DNA of 64,000 nucleotides from Fictibacillus marinisediminis (lineage in GTDB: Bacteria; Bacillota; Bacilli; Bacillales; Fictibacillaceae): contig NZ_JAIWJX010000002.1 of NCBI RefSeq assembly GCF_023149135.1, positions 2,728,001 through 2,792,000 of the forward strand, written 5' to 3'. This document shows, piece after piece, positions 53,627 to 63,981 of the stretch. Positions within the stretch are counted from its first letter, which is position 1, and each line of letters begins with the position of its first letter. The position numbers and the translations under genes are program-made. Below the pieces are notes generated by a model. It had not been told where the DNA came from. It ran no database searches and saw nothing but the letters and a program-made list of their open reading frames with translations.

Positions 53627-55414
53627 CTATGCCTTTTGTCCGTTCTCTTTTTCCACTTTTACGGCGAGGTGAAGTTCATTGAGCTGTTTTTCACTAACAT
53701 GTGATGGAGCATTCGTTAACAGACAGCTGGCGCTGGCTGTTTTCGGGAATGCGATCGTATCTCTCAAGTTGTTTCTGCCGGCAAGAATCATCACAAGTCT
53801 GTCTAGGCCTAAAGCAATACCGCCATGCGGTGGTGTACCATATTCAAAGGCATCCATTAAGAAACCGAACTCTTCCTTTGCTGCCTCTTCAGTAAATCCG
53901 AGCGTCTTGAACATTTTTTCCTGAAGTTCACGCTGATAGATACGCTGAGATCCTCCGCCAAGTTCATACCCATTTAATACAAGGTCGTACGCTTTTGCAC
54001 GAACAGCTCCGGGATTGCTCTCAAGGTGATCAAGATCTTCTTCTTTCGGCATCGTGAACGGATGGTGAAGAGCAACATAACGGTTTGCATCATCATCATA
54101 TTCAACAAGCGGGAAATCAACGACCCAAAGGAAGTTCAGCACACTTTCGTCGATAAGATCAAGGTCTTTACCCAGCTTTAGGCGAAGTGCTCCAAGAGCA
54201 TCGGCAACCACCTTTTTGCTGTCAGCGACGAACAGGAATAAATCTCCCTCTTCACCTTCTAAAGCAGCAAGAAGGCCTTGTTTTTCTTCATCAGTAAAGA
54301 ATTTCGCGATCGGTCCTTTTAATTCATTCTCTTCAAACTTGAGCCATGCCAATCCTTTTGCGCCATACCGTTTCACAAATTCAGTAAGCAAATCAATGTC
54401 TTTTCGGGAGTAATTGCCCGCTTGCCCTTTTACGTTGATGGCTTTGACTTCTCCACCATCCAAAACGGTAGAAGCAAATACCTTAAATCCTGATTCTTTT
54501 ACAATTTCAGAAGCGTTAATCAGTTCCATTCCAAAACGTGTATCCGGTTTGTCAGATCCGTAGCGCTCCATTGCTTCTGCATAAGTAAGGCGAGGCAGAG
54601 GTGTCTGTACGGAGAATCCGCGGACTTCACTTGCCATTTGAACCATTAGGTCTTCCATCATGCTCATCAAGCCTTCTTGACCAAGGAATGAAGTCTCGAT
54701 ATCGATCTGTGTAAACTCAGGCTGGCGGTCCGCCCGTAAGTCTTCATCACGGAAGCAGCGGACGACTTGGAAATAGCGTTCAAATCCAGATACCATCAAG
54801 AGCTGCTTAAAGAGCTGAGGAGACTGCGGCAGTGCATAGAATTGTCCTGGGTGCACCCGGCTTGGCACCAAATAGTCTCTGGCTCCTTCTGGAGTACTTT
54901 TTGTCAGCATTGGTGTTTCAATTTCCATAAACTCCTGCTGATCAAGAAAATCACGAATCATTTTTGTCACACGGTAACGCAGTTTCATCGTCTCCTGCAT
55001 GATCGGTCTTCTCAAATCCAGATAACGATATTTTAAACGGACATCTTCGTTAATTTCATTGTCATCCGAAATGGAAAAAGGAGGTGTTTTTGAACTGTTG
55101 ATGATCTCAAGTTCTTTACCTTGAATCTCAATTCGGCCGGTCGGTACATTTTCATTAATAGTACCTTCCTCACGTGCAATTACAGTTCCTTTAACAGAGA
55201 GAACAAATTCACTTCTCACTTTTTCAGCAATATCTAATGCTTCACTGGATACTTCGGGGTTAAAAACAACCTGAACCTGTCCTGAACGGTCGCGAAGGTC
55301 GATGAAAATCAATCCTCCAAGATCTCTTCGTTTCTGTACCCAGCCGGTAAGCTTTACTTCTTCTCCGACATGCTTCTCAGTTAATGTTCCGCAATGATGC
55401 GTTCTTTCCGACAT
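53627..55414 (-). CDS. aspS: Aspartate--tRNA ligase
   Basis: 595 residues from the ATG at 55414 (GAGGAGGAATAACATC in front). An anticodon-binding OB fold ([20 protein letters not shown]), class II motif 2 ([20 protein letters not shown]), a bacterial GAD insertion, and motif 3 ([15 protein letters not shown]). Second gene of hisS-aspS, under T-box control. It starts 14 bases after the restored hisS stop. Confidence 0.97.
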   Translation of the reverse strand: MSERTHHCGTLTEKHVGEEVKLTGWVQKRRDLGGLIFIDLRDRSGQVQVVFNPEVSSEALDIAEKVRSEFVLSVKGTVIAREEGTINENVPTGRIEIQGKELEIINSSKTPPFSISDDNEINEDVRLKYRYLDLRRPIMQETMKLRYRVTKMIRDFLDQQEFMEIETPMLTKSTPEGARDYLVPSRVHPGQFYALPQSPQLFKQLLMVSGFERYFQVVRCFRDEDLRADRQPEFTQIDIETSFLGQEGLMSMMEDLMVQMASEVRGFSVQTPLPRLTYAEAMERYGSDKPDTRFGMELINASEIVKESGFKVFASTVLDGGEVKAINVKGQAGNYSRKDIDLLTEFVKRYGAKGLAWLKFEENELKGPIAKFFTDEEKQGLLAALEGEEGDLFLFVADSKKVVADALGALRLKLGKDLDLIDESVLNFLWVVDFPLVEYDDDANRYVALHHPFTMPKEEDLDHLESNPGAVRAKAYDLVLNGYELGGGSQRIYQRELQEKMFKTLGFTEEAAKEEFGFLMDAFEYGTPPHGGIALGLDRLVMILAGRNNLRDTIAFPKTASASCLLTNAPSHVSEKQLNELHLAVKVEKENGQKA

Positions 55415-55428
55415 GATGTTATTCCTCC

Positions 55429-56696
55429 TCAAATTTGCTTCAGTATATATTCTGTGACTTGGCCGAGTGTGACTTCCGTTTGTTCACCAGACTCCATATC
55501 CTTAACAGAGATGACGCCATTCGCAAGTTCATCATCGCCAAGGACCGCAACAAATTTGGCATTTGTCCTGTCTGCAGCTTTAAACTGGGCTTTCATCTTT
55601 TATCCAGATAATCTTTATCTGCTTTTAATCCGGCTTTACGGAATTGATAGAGAAGAGACGGTGCTTTCTCTTTCGCCTGATCGCCCATGGTAATGAGGTA
55701 ACAGTCAAGAGAATCTTCGATTGGCAGCTTAACACCCTCTGCATCTAATGCGAGCAATAATCGTTCAAGGCTCATTGCAAATCCAATCCCTGGTGTGGCT
55801 GGGCCGCCGACTTCTTCTGCTAGGCCGTTGTATCTGCCGCCTCCGCTTAACGTTGTGATAGCTCCAAAACCTTCCGCATCGCTCATGATTTCAAAAGCGG
55901 TATGGTTGTAGTAATCCAATCCCCGTACAAGTTTAGGATCGATCACATATTCGATTCCCATTGCCGTCAATGTCGACTTGACGGTTTCGAAATATTCCCG
56001 TGATTCTTCGTTCAAATAATCATGAATCGATGGAGCTGTTTTCATCAGTTCATGATCCCGGTCCTTTTTACAATCCAAGATTCTGAGCGGATTGGTTTGA
56101 AGACGGTTCTGGCAGTCATGGCAGAACTCTCCGATCCGCGTTTCAAAGTGCGACACAAGTGCCTCTCTATGCGCTTTTCGGCTTTCTTTGTCTCCTAAAG
56201 TATTTAAGACGAGACGAAGACTTTTTAATCCAAGTTCCTTGTAGACATCCATCGCCAGTGCCATGACTTCTGCATCGATGGATGGGTCATCACTGCCCAT
56301 GGCTTCAATGCCAAACTGTACAAACTGACGGTATCTTCCAGCCTGTGGCCTTTCATAACGGAACATTGGACCGATGTAATATAATTTAGAAGGCTGCTGA
56401 GCCAGGCCGAATAATTTGTTCTCGACGTAAGCCCTGACTGTGCTTGCCGTTCCTTCCGGACGCAGTGTCAGGCTTCTATCGCCGCGGTCCGTGAACGTGT
56501 ACATTTCCTTTTGAACGATGTCAGTTGTATCTCCGACACTTCTTAAAAACAGTTCTGTATGTTCAAAAATCGGTGTTCTGATTTCCTTGTAATTGTATCT
56601 GCTGCAGATTTCTCGTGCTTTCTCTTCAACAAACTGCCATTTTTCAACTGTACCCGGTAAAATATCCTGGGTTCCTCTCGGGATTTGATAACCCAT
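55429..56696 (-). CDS. hisS: Histidine--tRNA ligase, frameshifted near the C-terminus
   Basis: The first frame (56696 to 55593) encodes 367 residues: [20 protein letters not shown], motif 2 [57 protein letters not shown]. It stops at TGA right after DKDYLDKR. A one-base shift then reads [20 protein letters not shown] to EYILKQI and a stop at 55429, the missing anticodon-binding domain. The total span fits the normal 420-odd residues. The shift point is the run AAAAGATGA, where one A seems lost. Sequence error, a real mutation, or frameshifting or reinitiation at the ATGA overlap are all possible. hisS is normally essential. Confidence 0.9.
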
Positions 56697-56743
56697 CTTT
56701 CATCCTCCTTGCATCCTGGTTAACCAATAATCTTCCGTGAAAA

Positions 56744-57024
56744 ATAAAAAACTCCCGTCCCTATTATTATCTGAATAATAATAGGGACGGGAGTTATATA
56801 CCCGCGGTGCCACCCTGGTTGAAGCTCATGCTTCCGCTCATAAATGCACGTAACGCCTGCATGCGTCCAACTCTACTGGGCATTGTCCATTTTCCGTTCG
56901 AATTGAAACCTCGGGAGTGTCTTTCACTAAATCATCATGCAGAAATGCTTGCAGCCTCTGGCATTTCCTCTCTTGGCATGTGGGGTTTACCTACTTTTCT
57001 CCGTCATTGGTGATTTCATTGAAT
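56744..57024 (-). promoter_or_regulatory. T-box leader of hisS-aspS
   Basis: On the minus strand the T-box AGGGTGGCACCGCGGG (56801-56816) precedes a long terminator (CTCCCGTCCCTATTATTATT and its complement, then T-run). The specifier region is AAAGACACTCCCGAGG: GAC (56919-56921) is an Asp codon in the same position as GCT in the alaS leader; the overlapping CAC (56917-56919) is a His codon. Confidence 0.93.
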
Positions 57025-57032
57025 TGTTATTT

Positions 57033-57061
57033 ATCTTACTCATCAAAAAGAGCTATGTCAA
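57033..57061 (-). promoter_or_regulatory. SigA promoter of hisS-aspS
   Basis: TTGACA (57056-57061), 17 bases, TAAGAT (57033-57038). Confidence 0.75.
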
Positions 57062-57084
57062 TCCCTTTTGCAAAAAAGTTGCAG

Positions 57085-57264
57085 TCAGCGTTTCATTTTT
57101 TTGCGAAGGCTGATCACACTGCGTAGAGGGACGCCAAATTCCTCAGCGAGTTCCATCGTGCTCGAAGACGCCTCTTTTTGTATAAAGTCATGAAAGTCAA
57201 TCCCCATCAGCTGGTTGATATGCGAATTGACATGTTCACCCTTTTCTCCGTGCCGCATCATCAT
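57085..57264 (-). CDS. Small helix-turn-helix protein
   Basis: 59 residues from the first of three ATG codons (57264; the third, 57258, has better spacing from AAAGG). The C-terminal part SSTMELAEEFGVPLRSVISL is a helix-turn-helix like sigma region 4, followed by RKKMKR. N-terminus: MMMRHGEKGEHVNSHINQLM. By position it may correspond to B. subtilis yrzK. Function unknown. It lies between dtd and the hisS promoter. Confidence 0.7.
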   Translation of the reverse strand: MMMRHGEKGEHVNSHINQLMGIDFHDFIQKEASSSTMELAEEFGVPLRSVISLRKKMKR

Positions 57265-57318
57265 CTTCCTTTCACCTTTTGCTATAGTTTTTCCAAAAGG
57301 TGAAGGTTTTAACAGGAC

Positions 57319-57762
57319 TTATTCCCTGCTGTCGAGAATGAGCGTTACTGGACCGCTATTGGTGAATGAAACATCCATCATCGCTCCAAAGATTCCGGTT
57401 TTGACCTCAATGCCCTTTTCACGGAGCATATTATTGAATTTATCATACAAATCAGAAGCATGATCAGGTTTGGCAGCACCCATGAAATTTGGGCGGCGGC
57501 CTTTTCTGCAGTCACCATATAGCGTAAACTGTGAAACCGATAATATGGAACCTCCCGCGTCTATGAGTGAAAGGTTCATTTTTTGCTGATCATCTTCAAA
57601 AATGCGGAGATTTACTGCTTTTTCAGCAAGAAAAGCCGCATCTTTTTCTGTATCTTCATGCGTCACTCCGACAAGGAGCATCAAGCCGTGGCCAATCTGG
57701 CCGACCACTTTTCCCTCTACCGTAACGGCAGCATCTGTGACGCGCTGCAGTACTATTCGCAT
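57319..57762 (-). CDS. dtd: D-aminoacyl-tRNA deacylase
   Basis: 147 residues. [20 protein letters not shown], the [20 protein letters not shown] motif holding the catalytic Thr and Ser-Gln-Phe, and [20 protein letters not shown] (the cross-subunit Gly-x-Pro region). It hydrolyses D-amino acids from tRNA. The ATG is 23 bases from the relA stop, as in B. subtilis. Confidence 0.96.
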   Translation of the reverse strand: MRIVLQRVTDAAVTVEGKVVGQIGHGLMLLVGVTHEDTEKDAAFLAEKAVNLRIFEDDQQKMNLSLIDAGGSILSVSQFTLYGDCRKGRRPNFMGAAKPDHASDLYDKFNNMLREKGIEVKTGIFGAMMDVSFTNSGPVTLILDSRE

Positions 57763-57785
57763 GTTGCACTCCTTTAATTGTATCT

Positions 57786-59966
57786 TTATTGCATCACTCG
57801 GCGGACGGCATAAATGTCCGGTATCTGTTTAATCCGTTCCACCACTTTTTGCAGGTGGTTTACATTGTGAATGGAAATGGACATACTGATCGTCGCCATC
57901 TTGTTGCGGTCTGAACGGCCTGATACGGCTGTAATGTTCGTCTTGGTTTCACCTACAGCATGAAGAACCTCATTGAGCAGACCTCTTCGATCAAAGCCGC
58001 TGATTTCAATATCCACATTGTAGCTCTTCGGTTTTTCGATGCTGCCTTCCCATTCTACCGGCAGTAGCCTAACCTGTGCATCATCTGTGTTGACGTTAAC
58101 GCAGTCTTTGCGGTGAACCGAAACTCCGCGCCCTTTTGTAATATAACCGACGATGTCATCCCCAGGTACAGGATTGCAGCATTTGGAAAGACGGATCAGA
58201 AGGTTGTCTATCCCTTTCACAACGATTCCAGAATCAGTTTTTTTGGTTGATGGCAAGCTCTTCGATTCTGAAATGGCATCAAGGATTTCTTTGTTATCCT
58301 GTTCCTGATCTTTTTTACGGCGGAGTTTGTCCGTCAGGCGTGTCGCGATCTGTGCACCTGTAATTCCGTTATAACCGACAGCAGCATACATATCTTCTTC
58401 GTTCGCAAAATTATATTTTCTAATAACCGTCTGAAGATTTTCCTGTGTGAAGACATCCTTCAGTTCGAAGCCCCGTCCGGTAACTTCTTTTTCGATCATT
58501 TCTTTCCCCTTGGCGACGTTCTCTTCACGGCGTTCCCGCTTGAAAAACTGACGGATTTTATTTTTGGCATGAGAGCTTTGCGTGATCTTCAGCCAGTCCT
58601 GGCTCGGCCCGTAGGAATGCTTGCTCGTCATGATCTCAATAATGTCACCGGTCTTCAGCGTATAATCAAGGGTTACCATCTTGCCATTCACTTTGGCGCC
58701 GATGCAGCGGTTGCCGATCTCTGTATGGATGCGATAAGCAAAATCCAGAGGAACCGAACCGGCAGGAAGCTCGATCACATCACCTTTTGGCGTGAACACA
58801 AACACCATGTCTGAAAACAAATCCACTTTCAGAGATTCCATGAATTCTTCGGCATCTGCCACATCGTTCTGCCATTCAAGGATTTCCCTGAACCACGTTA
58901 ACTTATTTTCAAACGTGTTGACCGGAGCCTTCTTGGAACCCTCCTTATACGCCCAGTGAGCCGCGATCCCGTACTCGGCTACTCTGTGCATCTCGCTTGT
59001 ACGGATCTGTACTTCGAGAGGATCTCCTTTAGGGCCGATCACGGTCGTATGAAGAGACTGATACATATTGGCTTTCGGCATAGCGATGTAATCTTTGAAC
59101 CGTCCCGGCATCGGCTTCCATGCAGTATGAATGATGCCTAACGCCGCATAGCAGTCTTTAATGTTATGAACGATAACCCTCACTGCAAGCAAATCATAGA
59201 TTTCATTAAACTGTTTGTTCTGCTTCACCATTTTTCGGTAGATGCTGTAAATATGCTTCGGACGTCCGGAGATATCCGCCTTGATCTGAACCTCGGAAAG
59301 CCGGCTGCTGATCTCTCCCATTACTTCCTGGACGTATTGCTCACGCTCTGCACGCTTCTGCTTCATTAAATTCACAATTCGATAGTATTGCTGTGGATTA
59401 AGATACCTTAAAGAAACATCCTCTAGTTCCCATTTAATGGTGGAAATTCCAAGTCTGTGTGCCAATGGAGCGAATATTTCAAGTGTTTCATTCGCTTTCT
59501 GAATCTGTTTTTCTTTCGGCATATGCTTAAGTGTCCGCATATTATGAAGACGGTCTGCGAGTTTAATCAAAATACAGCGGATATCCTGGGCCATTGCTAC
59601 GAACATTTTACGGTGATTTTCGGCTTGCTGCTCTTCTTTTGACTTAAATTTGATCTTCTTCAGCTTCGTGACGCCATCAACAAGCATGGCCACTTCTTCA
59701 TTGAACCGGTCGCTGATATCTTTCAGCGTAATCGGCGTGTCTTCCACTACATCATGAAGAAACCCGGCTGCAACAGTTACCGGATCCATTTGAAGATCGA
59801 CCAAAATACCAGCTACTTCAACCGGATGCTGAATGTATGGTTCACCCGATTTTCGAAACTGGCCTTCATGCGCTTCTTTAGCGTATTCATACGCTTTTCG
59901 TAAAAGCTGTATATCGTCATGGGAAAGATAGCTTTCCGCGTTTTGTAACACTTCTTCTATGGTCAT
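57786..59966 (-). CDS. relA: Bifunctional (p)ppGpp synthetase/hydrolase RelA
   Basis: 726 residues, typical Rsh size. HD hydrolase ([31 protein letters not shown]), synthetase ([40 protein letters not shown]), TGS ([20 protein letters not shown]), a zinc-finger-like segment ([20 protein letters not shown]) and a C-terminal ACT domain. It makes and degrades the stringent-response alarmone. Confidence 0.97.
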   Translation of the reverse strand: MTIEEVLQNAESYLSHDDIQLLRKAYEYAKEAHEGQFRKSGEPYIQHPVEVAGILVDLQMDPVTVAAGFLHDVVEDTPITLKDISDRFNEEVAMLVDGVTKLKKIKFKSKEEQQAENHRKMFVAMAQDIRCILIKLADRLHNMRTLKHMPKEKQIQKANETLEIFAPLAHRLGISTIKWELEDVSLRYLNPQQYYRIVNLMKQKRAEREQYVQEVMGEISSRLSEVQIKADISGRPKHIYSIYRKMVKQNKQFNEIYDLLAVRVIVHNIKDCYAALGIIHTAWKPMPGRFKDYIAMPKANMYQSLHTTVIGPKGDPLEVQIRTSEMHRVAEYGIAAHWAYKEGSKKAPVNTFENKLTWFREILEWQNDVADAEEFMESLKVDLFSDMVFVFTPKGDVIELPAGSVPLDFAYRIHTEIGNRCIGAKVNGKMVTLDYTLKTGDIIEIMTSKHSYGPSQDWLKITQSSHAKNKIRQFFKRERREENVAKGKEMIEKEVTGRGFELKDVFTQENLQTVIRKYNFANEEDMYAAVGYNGITGAQIATRLTDKLRRKKDQEQDNKEILDAISESKSLPSTKKTDSGIVVKGIDNLLIRLSKCCNPVPGDDIVGYITKGRGVSVHRKDCVNVNTDDAQVRLLPVEWEGSIEKPKSYNVDIEISGFDRRGLLNEVLHAVGETKTNITAVSGRSDRNKMATISMSISIHNVNHLQKVVERIKQIPDIYAVRRVMQ

Positions 59967-60082
59967 TGAAAATCACCTAACGTCAAAAATTGTATATTGC
60001 TTCTATTATCATGAAAAAAAGTGAAGCTGTAAAGTAAAAAACGAAAAATGTCGAATTTCCTTTATTTACAATTCCATATGAA

Positions 60083-60117
60083 AAAGAAAGAGTACTCTGT
60101 TTTCAGAGAGCACCCTT
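60083..60117 (-). terminator. Terminator of apt
   Basis: On the minus strand AAAGGGTGCTCTCTG pairs imperfectly with CAGAGTACTCTTT, then CTTTTT. Confidence 0.65.
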
Positions 60118-60125
60118 TCAATCTT

Positions 60126-60638
60126 TTAATATTGCGTTAACGTAAAAATATCATATCCAGATAACTTTTTGCGTCCGTCCAAATACGTAAGTTCAATCAT
60201 GAAAGCTATCCCTGCGACAACTCCGCCGAGTTCTTCTACCAGCTGAATGGTCGCACCGATTGTTCCACCTGTCGCCAGCAGGTCATCTGTAATCAGTACT
60301 CTTTGTCCAGGTTTAATAGAATCCTTGTGCATTGTCAGCACGTCTTTGCCGTATTCAAGGCCGTAGCCTACTTTTACCACTTCACGAGGAAGTTTTCCAT
60401 CTTTTCGAACCGGCACAAAACCAAGCCCCAATTTATAAGCAACCGGGCAGCCAACAATAAAGCCCCTCGCTTCAGGACCTACGATTACATCTATGTTTCG
60501 ATCCTTTGCATATTCTGCAATATCATCTACAGCTTTAGCGTATGCTTCGCCATCTTGCATAAGTGTGGTAATATCTTTAAACCGAATACCCTTAAGCGGA
60601 AAATCTTCCACTACAGAGATATATTTTTTGTAATCCAT
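60126..60638 (-). CDS. apt: Adenine phosphoribosyltransferase
   Basis: 170 residues. PRPP-binding motif [20 protein letters not shown], purine-binding [20 protein letters not shown], and [19 protein letters not shown]. Salvages adenine to AMP. AGGAGG precedes the ATG. It follows recJ by 30 bases. Confidence 0.97.
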   Translation of the reverse strand: MDYKKYISVVEDFPLKGIRFKDITTLMQDGEAYAKAVDDIAEYAKDRNIDVIVGPEARGFIVGCPVAYKLGLGFVPVRKDGKLPREVVKVGYGLEYGKDVLTMHKDSIKPGQRVLITDDLLATGGTIGATIQLVEELGGVVAGIAFMIELTYLDGRKKLSGYDIFTLTQY

Positions 60639-60668
60639 CTTCTTTTTTCCTCCTGTATCAACGCCTGA

Positions 60669-62999
60669 TTATTTCCCTTTATACTGATCAAAGCAGTTCT
60701 TCAAATCCTGATAGGAAGAATAGACAAGTTGATTTTCAATCTCCGCTTGTTCCAATTTACTCCTATATGTATATGAATGCTTCAGGTCTTTTTTGTCAGG
60801 CCGATCATTAATCGAAATAACACCATCTTCTATTGTAACAAAATCCAGCTCAAAAAACACTTTTGACATAAATGGCAATGCTTCACGCGACCAGCCCTTA
60901 AGTCTAGCCAGCTCCTCTCCGTGCTTGCTGGCATCAAAGGTTTTACGTTTGGTTAAGAACGCATAAAACCATCTGAACTGCTCTCTTGTCGGAACCGTGG
61001 AAAAGAACTGATCATTTTCCTGATGGAAGATGACATATGTTCTTTCGGGTTCTGGGTTGCTTTCCAGCAGATAAAAGAATTCTTCCCTTGTTTTTGGAAC
61101 ATCGAGAAAAACAACATACTTTTCTTCAAAATTCAGGCTTTCTTTTTCCTGCGGATAAAGCCGGATCTGCTCTTTCAAGCCCGAAAACGCAGGATGTTCC
61201 TTCGTATCTGCCTCAAAGGCGATGAGAAGAACCTTGTCCTTAGGGAGACCGGACAGTTTTTTCTGAGCGTCCCTTATCCCTCTCAGATCAAATAATTGCC
61301 ATTCCTTTACGGCCAGATCACTAAGCATAAGCTGCGGTTTCCGGAACCCGTTCCATTCATTGATTGATAGCTCTCCTACCGCTGAGAGCGGGGAATGATA
61401 GCTTAGCTCGTCCATCAGCGGGCCTTTATGAAAACCAATCGCATCCAGCTTGGATTTGCCATCTGAGAATTGTATTTTCAAATGGTTGGACTGGCTGCCG
61501 ATCTTCTTGATCTCGCTGATTCTAACATCAGGAATCAGTACGCGCGGAGTAGGGTTACTGACACCAAAAGGAGCCAATTTGTTCATTTGTTCAATGGTTT
61601 CAATGGATACTTCATCAAGTGAGCATTCCAGATCAATAGAAGTCACGGGTTTAAAATCTTCTTCTGTTAATTGTTCGCCAGCCTGGCGATTCAGCCGGCT
61701 TCTCAGTTCACCCAGATCACTTTCGGCTAAAGTCATGCCTGCCGCCATAGGATGCCCTCCAAAGTGAGGAAGTATATCACGGCTCAGCGATAAGTTCTCA
61801 AACATATCAAAGCCTTCAATGCTCCTTGCCGATCCTTTGGCAAGGCCCTTCTCTTCATCGATGCTTAAAACGATTGTCGGGCGGTAAAATTGTTCGACTA
61901 GCCGGGAAGCTACGATACCGATGACTCCTGCGTTCCATCCTTCCTTTGCGACAACAAGAACATTGTTTTTATCAGGCGGATACTTTTGTTCCACCAATTC
62001 AATGGCTTCCTTTGTGATCTCAGATACAATGGTTTGACGTGTTTTGTTCAATTGATCAATTTCAGCTGCAAGCATGGCAGCTTCTTCCTTGTCATCAGTC
62101 GTAAAAAGCTCAACCGCAGGAACTGCAGAATCCAGTCTTCCAACCGCATTAACACGGGGGCCAATGGCAAACCCTACATGCTCTGCATTCAGCACCGTAT
62201 CTTTTAAACCAGCAACCTCGAGAAGTGCTTTTAATCCTGTCTTAGTGGTTCTCTCAAGTGCCTTTATTCCTTCTTTTGCAATGATGCGGTTTTCATCCAC
62301 AAGAGGAACCAAATCAGCAATCGTGCCAATGCAGGCAATATCCAATAAGTGAAGCGGAGCTTTGCCAAGCAGAGCATGCGCAACTTTGAACGCGACACCA
62401 ACTCCCGCCAGCCCTTTAAAAGGATATGGACATCCAGGTTTTTTGGGATTGATAATACTATAAGCATCAGGCAGAACAGGCGGTGGCTCATGATGGTCAG
62501 TGATAATAAAATCCAGTCCCATCTCTTTAGCCGCACGTGCTTCATTCACAGCTGAAATCCCCGTATCGACTGTAATAACAAGACTGAAACCTTGTTCCTT
62601 CGCCCATCTTAACGCGGGTTCATTTGGTCCATAGCCTTCTGTAAAACGATTTGGTATGTAAAAATCAAAATTGGCGTCTAACGCCTTTAATGTATATACC
62701 ATAACAGATGTACTGCTTACTCCATCTGCATCATAATCACCAAAGATAAGAATCTTTTCTTGGCCGGCAACAGCCTGTTGGATCCGATCAACAGCTTCTC
62801 TCATCCCATCCATTAAGAAGGGATCATAAAAAGCCTCCGTACCACTGGATAAAAACTGTTCAGCACTAGTTTTTGTTTCCATTCCCCTTGCAACTAATAG
62901 GTTGGCTACTAACTTTGGGATTTTTAAAGAAGAGGCTAGTTCCTGTACTTTATCTTCATCTAAAGTTTGGACATTCCACCTCGTTCGTGCTTTCAACAT
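60669..62999 (-). CDS. recJ: Single-stranded-DNA-specific exonuclease RecJ
   Basis: 776 residues, longer than E. coli RecJ because of a C-terminal extension found in Bacilli. DHH domain: ILIFGDYDADGVSSTSVMVY, VITVDTGISAV, DFIITDHHEPPPVLP; DHHA1: FGGHPMAAGMTLAES. A 5'-3' exonuclease in repair. Its ribosome binding site GAGGTGA lies in the right arm of the hairpin at 63008-63049. Confidence 0.95.
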   Translation of the reverse strand: MLKARTRWNVQTLDEDKVQELASSLKIPKLVANLLVARGMETKTSAEQFLSSGTEAFYDPFLMDGMREAVDRIQQAVAGQEKILIFGDYDADGVSSTSVMVYTLKALDANFDFYIPNRFTEGYGPNEPALRWAKEQGFSLVITVDTGISAVNEARAAKEMGLDFIITDHHEPPPVLPDAYSIINPKKPGCPYPFKGLAGVGVAFKVAHALLGKAPLHLLDIACIGTIADLVPLVDENRIIAKEGIKALERTTKTGLKALLEVAGLKDTVLNAEHVGFAIGPRVNAVGRLDSAVPAVELFTTDDKEEAAMLAAEIDQLNKTRQTIVSEITKEAIELVEQKYPPDKNNVLVVAKEGWNAGVIGIVASRLVEQFYRPTIVLSIDEEKGLAKGSARSIEGFDMFENLSLSRDILPHFGGHPMAAGMTLAESDLGELRSRLNRQAGEQLTEEDFKPVTSIDLECSLDEVSIETIEQMNKLAPFGVSNPTPRVLIPDVRISEIKKIGSQSNHLKIQFSDGKSKLDAIGFHKGPLMDELSYHSPLSAVGELSINEWNGFRKPQLMLSDLAVKEWQLFDLRGIRDAQKKLSGLPKDKVLLIAFEADTKEHPAFSGLKEQIRLYPQEKESLNFEEKYVVFLDVPKTREEFFYLLESNPEPERTYVIFHQENDQFFSTVPTREQFRWFYAFLTKRKTFDASKHGEELARLKGWSREALPFMSKVFFELDFVTIEDGVISINDRPDKKDLKHSYTYRSKLEQAEIENQLVYSSYQDLKNCFDQYKGK

Positions 63000-63007
63000 A
63001 AAAAAAT

Positions 63008-63049
63008 CACCTCATAACCTATTTATTATACAAAATGGGTTACGAGGTG
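63008..63049 (-). promoter_or_regulatory. Hairpin upstream of recJ covering its ribosome binding site
   Basis: On the minus strand CACCTCGTAACC pairs with GGTTATGAGGTG (one G-U pair), then ATTTTTTT and the recJ ATG. It fits both a terminator of secF and a structure that masks the recJ GAGGTGA. TATAAT in the loop could be a promoter element. Confidence 0.6.
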
Positions 63050-63060
63050 ACAATGAATTC

Positions 63061-63981
63061 CTATGCCTGATTATTGGCAGAACTGAATTTAAGTTTTTTC
63101 AACTGTCTGGATTTAAGTACAAACCAGAGTTGAGAAGCTATACAAATAGATGCATACGTTCCAAAAACCAGACCGATCAATAGGGCGATCGAGAAGTTCA
63201 TGATGGACGCGTTTCCGAAGATCAGCAATGCAACTACCGTGAGAACTACCGCAAATACCGTATTAATGGAACGGGTAAGTGTCTGCATAATACTGTCGTT
63301 GATCACCTTGTAGAGGGTCTCAACATTTTTCACCTTCGTAAACTTCATGTTTTCACGGATTCGGTCAAAGGTGATGATCGTATCATGTACCGAGTAACCT
63401 ACGATGGTTAATACAGCTGCTATAAACGTAAGATCCACTTCAAGCCGCAGAATGCTGAACACGGCTACAATCAAAAAGGCGTTGTGCAGTAATCCAACAA
63501 TCGCAGCCAATGACATTAGCCATTCAAAACGCAGGCTGATGTAGATGATGATTCCGATGGATGCAATCAGTACAGAAATGATCGCATTCCTGGCCATTTC
63601 CCGGCCAACCGTTGGTGATACCGTATTGATGTTGGGCTCATCTCCGTATTTCTGTTTAATGGCCGTATTCACTTTTGCCACTTCTTCACGCGAGAGCATA
63701 CCAACAAAGGATACAGTCGCTCTGTCACTATTTTTACCGGAGATCAGCGGCTGGCCATCCGGTTTAAGACCTAAGTCTTCAAAATCTTTCTTGAGCTCAG
63801 CAGCTTTTAAATGGTTTCCGCTGATTTCAACCCTTGTTCCGCTTTCAAAATCGATACTTAATTTCAAACCTATGGTTAAAAGGCAAATGAGCCCTACGAT
63901 GGTTAAAAGAGAGGAGAAAATAAAAAATTTCTTCCGCTGTTTTACAACATCAAAATGAAAATTCGGGTTTCTAAAGCTCAT
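63061..63981 (-). CDS. secF: Protein translocase subunit SecF (separate gene)
   Basis: 306 residues from the ATG at 63981 (GAGAGTGATATAC in front). Six membrane segments: KKFFIFSSLLTIVGLICLLT, an external domain with SIDFESGTRVEISGNHL, then VLIASIGIIIYISLRFEWL, DLTFIAAVLTIVGYSVHDTI (the VGYSxxDTIVxxDRIRE signature) and FGTYASICIASQLWFVL. It supports SecYEG with the proton gradient. A stop codon lies in frame 15 bases upstream, so it is not fused to SecD as in B. subtilis. Confidence 0.95.
   Translation of the reverse strand: MSFRNPNFHFDVVKQRKKFFIFSSLLTIVGLICLLTIGLKLSIDFESGTRVEISGNHLKAAELKKDFEDLGLKPDGQPLISGKNSDRATVSFVGMLSREEVAKVNTAIKQKYGDEPNINTVSPTVGREMARNAIISVLIASIGIIIYISLRFEWLMSLAAIVGLLHNAFLIVAVFSILRLEVDLTFIAAVLTIVGYSVHDTIITFDRIRENMKFTKVKNVETLYKVINDSIMQTLTRSINTVFAVVLTVVALLIFGNASIMNFSIALLIGLVFGTYASICIASQLWFVLKSRQLKKLKFSSANNQA

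Noticed and set aside
55593..55610. Classical -1 slippery site in hisS
   Set aside because: The local sequence GATAAAAGATGA does not form an X-XXY-YYZ heptamer and no downstream pseudoknot was evident, so programmed frameshifting is not the favoured explanation.
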